DNA of 64,000 nt from Stictocephala bisonia. Taxonomy: Eukaryota; Arthropoda; Insecta; Hemiptera; Membracidae. The stretch covers positions 248,001 through 312,000 of the forward strand of contig JAQJVL010000174.1 of the NCBI GenBank assembly GCA_035578905.1, in the 5' to 3' direction. Of this stretch, positions 34,222-45,892 are shown piece after piece (positions within the stretch are counted from its first letter, which is position 1; every line of letters begins with the position of its first letter). The notes below the pieces were generated by a model. It made no database searches, was not told where the DNA came from, and saw only the letters and a list, made by a program, of their open reading frames with translations. The position numbers were made by a program, and so were the translations under genes.

Positions 34222-37200
34222 TTATCTAATTATCCCAGCAACCCTACAACGTATCAAGTCTTTACAAGTTGTTCTGAAGACTACCTGTGACATGTCCACA
34301 TCTACACCACCAGCTACGGAATTAAATAATGTGATTGTAAAATTTAGAAAGGAGTTAGCATGAGCGGCAGTACGAGCCCCACCAGGGTATAACAGATAGC
34401 CAGCGCGCCTACCATAAGCCGGCACACACCAGTTTATCTTACTTAAAGTCAATGGGTCATCCACAATACCTCTCATAACACGATGCAGGTAAAAAAGTTG
34501 CGCTAGTTTTCGTCTCTTAGATAACCTTTTGAAATCAAATAACTCTCAATCATTTCACAATATAGTTGAGTTGATGGGGACCAAACTATAGATGCAAACT
34601 CCAATCTGGAGTGAACTAAAGATCTGAATAAAATTTTAAGTGTTCAATGTCTCTAAATTCTTTTCTAATTCTTGAAATAAAACCCAATGAGCTGTAAGCT
34701 TTCTTCACCACATTTAATATATCGTTTGAAAAACTCAAGTCATCTGTTATAAGAACCTCCAGATCATTAAACTGGTTCACTCTACGTACGAGACAATAAT
34801 TTATTTTATAAAGAAATAAATATGGTGATTTCTTTCTATGTATTGACAACACAACATTTATCAATATTTAAAGTTAAAAGATTGTCTTGACACCATTATG
34901 TAATAGCATCTAAATCCTGTTGAATGTCATTTTGGTCAAACATATGTCTAATAATTTTAGACATTTTTAGGTCATCAGCATACATTAAAGCATTTGATGT
35001 AATATTTTGGACTAAATCATTTATAAATAAAATGAAAAACAAAGAGCCCAAATTACTGCCCTGAGGAACTTCAGACCCAGTTGAAAATAAATCAGACTTA
35101 TAACCCTGATAAGGCACATACTGCCACCGGTCCTCCAAGTATGAAAAGAAAAAAATAAATTTCCCACTCTACCACTGTACGTGTATGGGTGGGTGGGTGG
35201 CCTGTCTACCACTGAATGTGTATGGGTGGGCGGGTGGGTACTGAACCACTCGCCCGCCCCTACGCGTACAGTGGTTCTGACCCACTCGCCCGCCCCTACA
35301 CGTACAGTGGTACTAACCCACCCGCCCGCTCCTACACGTACAGTGGTACTAACCCACCCACCCGCTCCTACATGGACAATGGTACTTACCCACCCACCCG
35401 CCCCTAAACGTACAGTGGTACCGACTCACCGCCCGCCCCTACACGTACAGTGGTACTGACCCACCCGCCCGTTCCTACACGTACAGTGGTACTGACCCAC
35501 CTGCCCGCCCCTATACGTACAGTGGTACTGACCCACCGCCCGCCCCTACACGTACAGTGGTACTGACCCACCACCCACCCCTACACGTACAGTGGTACTG
35601 ACCCACCTACCCTCTCCTACACGTACAGTGGTACTGACCCACCGCCCGCCCCTACACGTTAAGTGGTACTGACCCACCCGCCCGCCCCTACACGTACAGA
35701 AAAGAAAAACCATAATAATAAAATTTTGATAACAGTCCTTCATGGTTTACGCTATCAAACGCCTTTGTGAAATCAGTGTAAATTATATCAACTTTCTCCC
35801 TAAGTCAAGGGCACAAGAAGTGAAATCAACAAAATTAACATGGTTAGTTAAAATGGAGCGAGAAGGCATGAACCCATGTTGGGTTCATGATCTCAAAAAC
35901 CTTCGCAGGTGTACTTAAAATGGAGACAGGTCGATAGTTCCTAGTATCTGATTCATTTCCTTTCTTAAAGATCGGCGTTATTTTAGTTGTTTTCCATAAC
36001 TTTGGAAAGGTAGCTTTTTGCAAACAAAGATTAAAAATATGGCAAAATGGTACAAGAAATAATTCAGAGCAACCTATAATAATATAATTAGGTATATGAT
36101 TAGGATCAAAGACTGTTTTGATGGAAGCTTTCGTATCGCCATCTCAATATGACAGTTGGTGATGGTGGGTATGCCGAGCATAAATGGGAAGCGCAAGGCA
36201 GCAGCCGCATCGAGCCGACCCGTCCTCTCATATACTGACGCAAAATAGTCAGAAAAAGCCGAAGCAATTGAGCGCTCATCACTGAATTTTTGTCCATTAA
36301 AAGCAAATTCTGAAACTGTACTTGATTTATTAAATTTCCTAGACTTAACGAAATTCCAAAACTTCTTAGATTCTCTTTTTAACAAGTCTTTGGTATTTCT
36401 AACGTAGACAATATAAGCCCTTCTAATTAGCCTCTTATCATTCACTCTACACTCTTTAAATCTAATACACAAACCCTGGTTTTTAGTATTATTATACCTT
36501 TTACGTCATTTTTCTTTCTCCTTAATGTTATATATAATTTCATGAGAATACCATATAGGATATTTCGGTTTAGTTAGTTTTATCTTGAGAACATTATTGT
36601 TAAATATACCATACATGTTGTCATAAAATGCATTTAATGCCTCGTCAACATTATCTGATGCCAAGATAACGGCCCAAGAAGTGTTGGACAATGAACGGTA
36701 CAGATTAAAAAAGTCAGCTCTCTGAAAATTAAAAGTTCCTCATTTTGGTTGATGACTCTGAATTTAGTATGTTCCACATAAAAAATGACTGACAATATAG
36801 GGTGATGGTTATCGACCATAACTAGTGTTTCAGTCTCGCCTTCAACTTTCACTTCAGGAATATTAGTGAGAACTAAGTCTAGTGTACGCATGTTAATATT
36901 ACGAACATCATTACATTATATGATTGCATTATATGTTAAAAGTACTGGAGCTCTCTATACACTGATCCGGCTAGAACTAAATCAAATTTACTATCACATA
37001 TCAGTGGCAGATTAAAATCACCAACAATACAAACTTTATTCATATTCAATTCAGGATGAACTTTAAAAGAAATTTAAATAAACCTCAATTTTAGTTTTTG
37101 GTGCAAAATAGACAGTAAATAGATAAAAATTAAAGCCATTAGCATTAGTCAGTTTGATGCCGATCATATCTAGGTCACATTCCGTGAGAGATAAGAGTTC

Positions 37201-37380
37201 AGCCAGCTAGTCAGAATTCCTGATGGCCACCAGAACCCCCGCTCCACGACACCTGCCTACACGTTGATAAACAGTGAAATTATCACAAAACAGTTCTGAG
37301 GAATGAACAGTGGTATTCAGCCAAGTTTCAATAAGCCACAATATTGTAATCTGTCACTAAACTGCTTTCATACATCATGT
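34222..37380 (-). pseudogene. LINE (APE endonuclease + RT), in NPL4 intron
   Basis: In minus order, with several frameshifts: endonuclease pieces (GRCRGAGVLVAI near 37250; MIGIKLTNANGFNFYLF; RTLDLVLTNIPEV at 36890), a linker (KFWNFVKSRKFN; FSDYFASVYERTGR), RT motifs (ATFPKLWKTTKITPIFKKGN near 36000; YTDFTKAFDSVNHEGLLSKF near 35760; GSEVPQGSNLGSLFFILFIN and LMYADD near 35000) and a thumb region near 34700. Typical of jockey/CR1-type LINEs. A minisatellite splits the RT at 35160-35700. It sits between NPL4 exons at 33374 and 39244. Confidence 0.88.
35160..35705. repeat. GC-rich minisatellite with inverted first units
   Basis: About 13 units of 33-37 bp built around ACACGTACAGTGGTACTGAC plus a CCCACCCGCCCGC block. 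The first two units (35169-35250) lie in the opposite orientation (CCACTGTACGTGTATGGGTG), so the array starts with an inversion. It is far more GC-rich than its surroundings. Confidence 0.95.
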
Positions 37381-38645
37381 TTGTTTTAGTTTTCAAACCC
37401 CTCACACACTTATACAGAATCAATTTATTTTGACATCTTTTATCTGTATTATAGTTATGTTATGAATAATAATAAGAAAAAAACAGAGGAAAAATTTTAA
37501 CTTTTTGTGTTCAAAAGGACCAAAATGAGGATCTTCAATAATTTCCTCCTTCCATTGTAATATTTTTTTAGTTCCAATGCTCTCAGCTCAAGTAGACCTA
37601 ATTTTTCTAATCGTTTGGCTCGTAGCATAATTGACATTTGCTACTCTTCCAGACAGATTATAAACAGTCCTAAATTAATAAACTTGTGTTAGCAATAAAC
37701 CCACCATGTTTCAATGAAATTATGATAGAATGTGTACTCTGAGAATTCGTTTTAGGCTATACAGAAGGGAATGCAAATCGACTACCTCTACTACCTAAAT
37801 AAACAAGCAACTATTGAAAGTTTGGATTGGTGGAAAGAACCAACTTAAGACATACGCTGGATAGGACTGTTTGTCTTATCATAGTACATATGTGGGTGGA
37901 TGAAAGGGCTGTCAACATTACATGCGGGATTGTGGAAGGTCCGTCCACTTCCAAAATTAATGACTATAATATGGTATTTATACCTAATTCACTCTATATA
38001 AACTATGGAATGCAGATCGAAAGTTAGAATTCAAAATTGAGCCACGAATAAAATTTACCATTGAAGTTATGAAAGGAATGAAGTTAAAAAAATGAAAAAG
38101 ATAGTAATTTAGACTATTCCTAAAATGTCAAGAGGGCAATTTTTATTTTTTAAAAACTTTTTATCATAATTATTTTACAGTACATATCACAGTAAGAATA
38201 CCTTCCTGATTGCTTGATGGAAAGTTATAGAATAAACTACTGACCAGTCTATAGTTCTGGGCATGTGGTTCGAGCATGCACATCAATGGATTTCCCTCTC
38301 CAACAACAGTTGTACATTCATGTTAAAAAATAAACATCTCGGACACGGTACCTAGAAAATACTTCCACGTGATTGGTAGATTTAGTTAGTAGTATTTAAT
38401 AGATTAATCAAACCAGCTGACTTCGTCCATGTGACTTCACAGTCCACTGTACAGCCTCGTCATGACACCTACTGCATTTTCTAATTACCGTGTTCTCGGA
38501 TAGAAAAAAATCTGCTGTTTTTTTGCTTTCTTCTAAAAATATGTTTTATTAATTTTTTAATGATTGTTTACATTTTTTTGTGGCATGTAACCAAATAAGT
38601 TATTGTAAAATCACAATATTATAGAAGAAATACTATTATTTTAAT

Positions 38646-38880
38646 TAGTATATTGGAGAGATAGGACATCAGCAAACTTACCTTAGAAGACAAGTTCACT
38701 AACACCAGAGTAGTAGTAACATACACAAAATAAACACATAATTACACACATTTTCAATGCCACTGGCACTTCCTTCAGGTGAGTAGAGTGAGAGAGTGAA
38801 ACTTGTCTTCTAAGGTAAGTTTGCTGATGTCCTATCTCTCCAATATACTTACTACTGGCCTAGTGCCCTTTAACCTAATT
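38646..38880. mobile_element. Foldback element D, Penelope-type repeats likely
   Basis: Inverted arms of about 53 bp (38647-38699 and 38797-38849; GTATATTGGAGAGATAGGAC...) surround about 100 bp. TATTATTTTAAT occurs at 38634-38645 and 38881-38892, a possible target duplication, though the word is low-complexity. On the minus strand the centre has CACCUGAAGG, a perfect 6-bp stem (AGUGCC/GGCAUU) and GAAAA, then GUG: a degenerate form of the core found in elements A, B and C. Confidence 0.6.
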
Positions 38881-39243
38881 TATTATTTTAATAATTATTA
38901 TTGTTATTAATATCTCAATCTTTATTCCAGTGTTTTATCTTAATAATTGGTTTTAAATTTATTTATTTTTTACATTAAACTCAAGTTTCTACTATAAACC
39001 AACTCAATTATTAATTTAAAAAAAAAACATATGCTCAATGATTAAATAAAAGGTATTATAAATCACTAAACTTAAATAACACAAGCACCATCGAGCAAAC
39101 TATACAAACATAGCAGCCAACCTAAATAAGATTTTGAAAGGACTATAAACAATAGACGTAGGAGAAGTATAGTGGGGGTATTCACTATCTCTCTCACACT
39201 ACCTCTCCTACATGCCTAAAACTATGGCCCGGTCTGTAACTAC

Positions 39244-39395
39244 CTATGTTCAACAGGAAAAGGTGTGATATGAGGCTCGTTGTGGAACGTGTAGACGGGG
39301 GTGAGGGGCGTCGAAGTGGGAACGTCCACCAGGAGATACTCCACTGGCAGAGGGCGAGCAAGCCGTGGCACTTCATTGCCATAACTATCTTTCTC
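39244..39395 (-). CDS. NPL4: NPL4, third exon from the end
   Basis: After a GATGTTTCAG acceptor it reads EKDSYGNEVPRLARPLPVEY, LLVDVPTSTPLTPVYTFH and ends FPVEHR with the last codon split (AG | G) before GTAGTT. The RPLPVEYL signature is strongly conserved in NPL4. Together the three exons cover roughly the last 170 residues of a protein that is usually about 600 residues. The upstream exons are not seen on the minus strand between here and 54 kb; they may be hidden small exons or lie beyond the window. Confidence 0.93.
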
Positions 39396-39564
39396 CTGAA
39401 ACATCAACATCACTTAATCAGTTTACGTTATGTAGTATCTGTAATGTACAACTAAAAATACCATTAAGGTATAAGGCATTTGACCAAATTATTGAAATCA
39501 ATATACAAGGTGTATCTTGAGAAAGTTATTTAGATCAGGTTGCAGTAGAATTCAATAGATTGTC

Positions 39565-39705
39565 GTTGTGGTGGTTCAGTGGATAAGGCTTCGTACTGCG
39601 GAGGGCAATATCCAAGAGTCGAATCCCCACTGAGCCAACCACACGTGGGTCTTGACACACAGACCTATAGGCCCATCAACTGGCGAGTGAAGTTAAAAAA
39701 AAATA
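39565..39705 (+). repeat. tRNA-derived SINE, copy 1
   Basis: Has box A TGGTTCAGTGG (39573) and box B GAGTCGAATCC (39616), the split pol III promoter of a tRNA-derived SINE, then CACTGAGCCAACCAC, CAACTGGCGAGTGAAGTT and an A-rich tail. A second copy on the minus strand at 45245-45418 shares head and tail. Confidence 0.85.
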
Positions 39706-40429
39706 AGAAAAGATCTAAAGACAAAGACATGACATCGGCAAGCTTACCTTTGTACACTAAACAAAGGCAACAAAGTAATTCACAAAATCTATGTATATAT
39801 CACATAGAAATACACAACATTCAAAATCACTCATTAGTGGCTTTATATAGTGCTTGTCATAAAATAAAAATATTTACCAAATCAAAATTCTTTGTTGCCA
39901 GTTAGCAAAATATTTGCAAAAATATCAACAAAATAAGAATAGAAAAATTAACTTAACATTCAATACAATAAAAACATACAACAATACTGTACGATCACAT
40001 ATAAATTTAACTAAACTTTATTATTATTATTATATATTCTGAAGAACATTAATAATACTGTTATACTGTATAAGGGAAACAGTAATATCCAATGGTAAAA
40101 TGATATTATATAAATTATTACAAAAGCAAATTTACATGAGAAAAGAGATTATTCTTAGTAAGACTTCAATTTATTATCATTCAAAATACAATAGCATTTA
40201 GGCAGCTCATTTGATAATTTAATTGATATACATATTTAAAACTATTTATTTAATGCTTTTGAATACATACATTCTTACAGAAATTATAGTATTTTTAAAA
40301 TGTTTTCTGTTCACGTTTGTACAACTGAGCTGAAATAAAAAATTGATAAATTATTTTTTGACATGTAATAGACACCGATAAATTTAAGACTTATTCAGTA
40401 AATAGTAAATACATATCTACATTTACATT

Positions 40430-40700
40430 AATTTTGAAACTCCCGCCAGTAGAAACGACGACAAAATGGCTGACATTGAACAACGCGGGAGAGCTCAGTT
40501 CAGTATCAATCCGCTAGATAGCGTCGATGGGTATTTTGATTTTCGAAGCAACAACAGTTCGTCCGCCATGCCAAAGTGGTTGATCAGTTGAGAAAATCAT
40601 GATGTGGCAAGAACGGAATCAGTAAACAAAACAATAACAAGTGTTGAAATACGAGCCAAAGTTATGTTATTACGATGTGATATGTGTCAAGTGAAAAAAG
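40430..40700 (+). promoter_or_regulatory. CpG-richer block, possible promoter or 5' exon
   Basis: A block with clear CpG content in an AT-rich setting. The downstream RING/cyclophilin gene begins its coding part at an acceptor site (54605), so it must have an upstream noncoding exon. This block is on the right side and is the best candidate I see, at a distance of 14 kb. It also contains a 42-codon ORF (MADIEQRGRAQF...). No TATA box or clear donor decides it. Confidence 0.25.
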
Positions 40701-41602
40701 TGAGGTGACACCGATGTGTACATTATCGTGAATAATCCTAACATACCGCGTTTTGTTGTGTACCGACGTAACAGCTCGACTTATTACGTTTGTATTTTTC
40801 TTCCGCGGACTCTACTTTCTCCTTTTGTTTTAACGGTACGAATGCTTTTATCAGCACTGACATGTAGTAAAATTAATAAATAGTTATCATTATTTACTCT
40901 ATTAAATAGTTTAATATTGAAGCAATCTACAATTAATAAAAGTATGGTCTCATTCGCTTGCATGACGTTTGAAAATAGTGCAAGCATATGAGATGTCAAC
41001 TTGTAGGCTAGGAAGCTGTTGAGAATTTCTTATCGCTTGAAACACGTAACGAATTCACCGTTTACATCAGAACTCGCTATTAAATCGTCATTCATTATAA
41101 CAATCATGATGAAAATATAATCCTGAAAGTATTGATTTGTGTACATGATTGTGAAACGTAAATGCTCAAACATAGCCTATTTCATACAAATAGGCTTTCT
41201 TGTGGCTATTCAAAATGTACTGATAACCTTTATTCAACTTCTTATCTCCAGTACTAACCATCCAATCAAATCTGGCTGAGTTGCACAATTTACACTGATG
41301 AACAATTAAGTGTTAATTAAGTCTTATTATTTATAACCTTAAAACATTAAGATACTAAGCCAAAAATATTGATAAACTCACAATCAAAATAGTAGGACTA
41401 AATAAGTTAAGTTAGGGAGTTGATTATTATATACTGGTCAACAACTAGGCCTATATACTCTACTAATAGATATCCAAATAAAAAATTATGATTAAATCGG
41501 TTAACCTTAAAACTAACAGATCAGTTGTTATAAGCTAATCAATAAAAAAAAACTTGTAGCTGTAAAGACTAATGCATCAATTTATACATAAAACGTCGAA
41601 AG

Positions 41603-41631
<29 letters not shown>
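41603..41631. repeat. (TA)n microsatellite
   Basis: A 29-bp perfect AT dinucleotide run. Confidence 0.95.
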
Positions 41632-41633
<2 letters not shown>

Positions 41634-44600
41634 GCCTTTAATAGTTGTGGATGAAAATGTTGGGTTAGTTTTCTTAATAACAAATGAAGTTAATTACAGT
41701 ACTCCAATATTCTCAAAATAAATTGACTATCAACACAGGGTATCGTTGTAAATAAATTTCTGCACTAAAAAGTGTAATAGTTTAATATTTTCCCATAATG
41801 CGATAGGTTTGGACAGAATGCTTAATGTTATAACCTATGAACTTGATAAATTAAGGTAAATATTATTCCAATAACTTATTTGACATAAAAATATCATAAT
41901 ATGTAATTTAATTAAAGCACAATTTCTTGAGCAAAACAAAGTAAAGACAAAAACTAATACCCTACATAATTATAACATTTTTAGTGGGATAACTTAGTTC
42001 ATAATGGGGCAAGAAAACAAAGTAATTTCCTTCTATTGGTAACTATGTGCTTGGGCTAACATGTGTCAATATAAACAATCAAAAATTTTAAGCAGCACTG
42101 CCCTTTTGTTGATCTATACTGTCAAAAACTCGATTACTAATTGAAAATAGGCCTACACATAAAACAATAATTGTCTAGGCAAGTGATAGTGAATATTGAA
42201 TTATAAATCATTGGTAAATACATGTTTTTGCCGTAAACAAAATTTTTATCGATATAGAAATAGAATAAGATTAGCTTTGAATAGATTTAAAATCTTAATG
42301 GAAACTGTTGCAGTATGCATCAGGTATAACAATGATGAAGTTTAATGTTAGGCCTACTGTTCATAGTTGTATATTTAAGAAAATTAAATTGAAAATAGTT
42401 CAATTAAATGGACAAATTAGTGGCATAAAAGGTAAAAGGCCTATTATAGGCCTACTTCCCTCCAAAAAAATTTCTTTAACAATGTAAGGAGACTTCAAAA
42501 GCCTTTTGATCCTGATTCATCTCCTGTCTTAAATCATTTTGTTGAACATTGACATTGTAATTTATGTTCTTGAACATGTTATTATATTGAATGTAGTAAC
42601 ATATTAAACTGATAGTCAAACTTAAAATTTATTTTGTATACTCTCAGTTTGCGATTAAAAATGGATGTAACTGAATGAAAGGTACACAATATAATATGCT
42701 TGAAAGAACAGGAAAGTACCTAACGTTTTTAATCTATTAACATACAATTAAAGATCAGAGTAGGCCTACTTCCTATAAAGGTACAGTAATTAATTAGATT
42801 ACCCTAATCCTAGATCTTTTAAATTTACATACCTGGTTTGCAAATTTTAGAAGGAATAAGGTAAATTAATCAAGTACAAATCATATACATGCCTTAAATA
42901 TACATTAAGCGATAAAGAAATATCTTTAACTCCTTTATTTTGTATCTAAACATATTTGCATTTACAAATAACACAACTTGCTGTATGTGTTCTCTTTTAT
43001 TAAACATCAGATTCAATGTGGGCATATGCCAAGATTATAAGTTTATCGTTAATCTTCGAACATTAGATAAGAATTATTTGAAAAGTTTAAGTTCATCAAC
43101 TAATTAAAATCAGTTGACAATACATAAATAGGAGAATTGACAGGAGTATTACTTTCAAGAAGTAAGGTTAAATAAGCTTTTCTGGAGAGCACATGTACAT
43201 TTTTTTCAGTCTATACTAAGTCACTACTTATTCATGTTATTCAGGCCAGGCTCAGATTATCCTTAGATTAAATAAGTTTCAAGTCTAAATTTAGTCTACA
43301 AGTTATTTACTGGCCATAAAACCTAATCACAACTCTCAATGATTTAATTTGTTAAATGCACATTAGGTATAAATAATAAAAACTAGTGAATGCATTACTG
43401 AAGATTTATATTGGCTGTCATCACTCTAGCAAATTGATTACTTTTGCGTATCTTCTCTAACAAAATTGTTGTCTTAAATATTGTGCTTTTATCTTACCCA
43501 TTGTCATTTTTTTGTTCACTGTGGCCGAGTGGAAACAGGTACTCGTTTCTTTAAAGGTTGTACATGCTTTTAAAATCACTAAAATTATATTGCATAACAA
43601 ATATTTATAGAAATACTCTACGGTAACTTAACATAAGATGTTAGAATTTCAGTTATTAAAACATAAACATAATATAAAATGAGTAAAATTCAGTTGTTTT
43701 TAAATATATATATCAAACGAGACACAACATTTCAACAATATATCGGCCAAAATTCGCCATGCCTTTTAAAATTGTAATGCATATAACTGTAGACTCTCCT
43801 CTCACTTACCATCTGATTATAAATCTTTGATACTTCTTATTGAATCTTTTTTTTGTTAGAAAACCAAGTTATTTGTGAATGAAGTTTTATCCGGTTTGAC
43901 TTGCCGCCAAAACTGGAGAACTGAGTGAACTGAATTTTCTAGTTTAAAATAACATCACTTTTAAAAGTAATGCAGGTTATTTAACAAATCAACTTGGTAT
44001 ACAAATTATTTTGTTACTGCGGACAAAATAAATTTTCAAAAATTCACGAGACACATACGTAGTAAACATGCCCTTCAACTAATTCTAATAATATCAATAA
44101 AAAGCTAGAAAAAACAATTAAATAAGATTCAACTATAGTACCGCAAAATAAGTAAATAAAACTAATGATATTGATTTATGGTCATTGTAAACTTCTTTCA
44201 CTGACTACTGGTGTAAAAGAAAAGGAAGGCTCTATATAGAGTTCAAGACCTAAATTGAAATAAATTATGCATCGTTTTCATCCGAATCGTCATTGATTCC
44301 ACATCGGAGCAGCTGCTCTATAAATCGGACGAGTTATTTCCATTGTCTGTTATTATCAAGCTATATTATATTATCTGTGGTGGGATATTATTCCAACCAT
44401 AAGAAGGATTGCAATAAGTGCTTAAAGAAGCCAATGCTATTAACCCGATAATTATTTGCCAAAACAAAAATACAATAATTAGATGGAATTTGTTGTTTAT
44501 GAATCAAGATTTACACTTAGTAAAATCTGAAAAGGTTTTAAAAATTAATTTGCAAAACACTGTATATTTATTGCACATACAAAAAATATTTGGGAGTGTT

Positions 44601-44924
44601 ACGGAAATAACTGTTTACTAAATGTGGTGCTGAATGACTGTAAAATACTAAGTACAGCTAAGGTACTCACCATTAGTATCTGAAGATAATATTGGTCCAA
44701 AGTTAGTTCACCTAATACCAGGCAAATGATAAGATAGTTTTATGTCTTTTGTTGCTGATTCACTTAATAATAAGAATCAGTTAGAAATGCTTTCATAATG
44801 TTTACTGTATACATTTACATTTATGTTCCTCTACATAAACATTGCTATGTATGTTTAGAGTAACCGGTATGAGTAGAAAGGTTATTACTTACAAATAGAT
44901 AAATCACAATAGTTATGTTTGTGT

Positions 44925-45000
44925 CAATAATTTCATTAGTTTGTGAGGTCTGCGACTACTGCTAATTACAACTGCATTACACTTACGAAGGACTACAAGA
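44925..45000 (+). repeat. Dispersed repeat family 3, fragment
   Basis: TTAGTTTGTGAGGTCTGCGA followed by CAACTGCATTACACTTACG matches the family at 6500-6745 over a short stretch. Confidence 0.55.
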
Positions 45001-45244
45001 CACAACATTCAGCATAGGTTGAAAAATTACGTATATAAAATTAATAGTGGAAGGTGACTGACCATTAAAGATTAAAAAGATGCAAATTCGAAGATCCACC
45101 CTTAAGAGATTATACGATGACGATTTCAAGAGTATTAATTTTTAAAGCGAATCCAACTGTATAACTGATACGGTACACCAAAGTAATAGTGTGCTTGAAA
45201 TGATCACTTGTTATGTAAAAAGCTTGTAACACAAAGGTTTGCAA

Positions 45245-45418
45245 ACCCATGAAATTTTTTTTAACTTCACTCGCCAGTTCGCATGAGTGCAAACCTGTGC
45301 ATGAATTTTATTTAATGAGTGAAGTACCAACCGTTGGCTCAGTGGGGATTCAAACCTTGGACATTGCCCCGCACAGGCTGAAGCCCTAGCCACTGAGCCA
45401 CCACTCCGACAATTGGTG
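45245..45418 (-). repeat. tRNA-derived SINE, copy 2
   Basis: Minus-strand reading has box A TGGCTCAGTGGCTAGGGC, box B GGTTTGAATCC, CCCCACTGAGCCAAC and CTGGCGAGTGAAGTTAAAA with an A-rich end, matching copy 1 with an extra internal stretch. Confidence 0.85.
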
Positions 45419-45496
45419 GGGTGAGCTAAAAAAACACCATTTTAGACTTTATTATTAAATATGAACACTAGTAACCTTTAGAATCTACAGTTTCCG

Positions 45497-45694
45497 GTGA
45501 CAACCGCGTCAAGGTACTATCTACAATATTTACAAGATGACCAGACGTATCGCCCATACTGTGATGTGGCACATTACTACCCGAGAATCGTAAGGGAAGC
45601 CATAGAAATATATAAAAAAAGAAATAGTTTTAATAAGGATGATAGTATACGGCTGCCAAAGACATGGGAACCCATTTTAAGTAAATTGAAATAA
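45497..45694 (+). pseudogene. C-terminal end of a Penelope-like ORF
   Basis: The frame ends with YYPRIVREAIEIYKKRN, NSFNKDDSIRLPKTWEPIL and a TAA at 45692-45694. REAIEI-basic-N-FN-x-(E/D)D-x-x-x-L-x-x-x-W is the usual tail after the GIY-YIG nuclease in many Penelope-like proteins. The residues before YYPRI come from the inverted arm and are not part of the original protein. All catalytic parts are missing. Confidence 0.75.
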
Positions 45695-45849
45695 AATGGA
45701 AGAGTCAGCCATATTGATTTTTCAGCCAATGACCGTAGGTCACGTGGGTCGTGCCTCCGCCCCCCTCTCCAGCATACCTGCCAACCAGTCCCCACCCCAC
45801 CACCTGTTATAAAGCTGGAAGGTCACTTGCCGATTTCAGTCTCAGAGAA

Positions 45850-45892
45850 ACCACTGAGGATGCCACATCACAGTATGGGCGAAACGTCTGGT
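45850..45892 (+). ncRNA. Hammerhead-ribozyme-like motif, element B
   Basis: ACCA (stem I), CUGAGGA, U, GCC...GGC (stem II, 3 bp), GAAAC, GUC, UGGU, which pairs with ACCA. The conserved hammerhead letters CUGANGA and GAAA and a GUC cleavage triplet are present and stem I closes. Stem III would have no loop, so cleavage, if any, would need a dimer. The left arm has GAUAC and lacks CUGANGA. Confidence 0.4.

Noticed and set aside
35181..35743. Thr/Pro-rich ORFs on both strands
   Set aside because: They are frames through the GC-rich minisatellite.
40467..40591. 42-codon ORF beginning MADIEQRGRAQF
   Set aside because: Short, no homology I recognise, and it may be 5' UTR; noted only within the promoter candidate.
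43515..43560. tRNA-Leu/Ser-like GTGGCCGAGTGG
   Set aside because: Only a box A is present; no box B or cloverleaf follows.
44265..44317. Possible minus-strand terminal exon (QLLRCGINDDSDENDA, stop)
   Set aside because: It has an acceptor-like TTTATAG, but an overlapping frame is equally open, no polyA signal follows closely, and no partner exon is seen.
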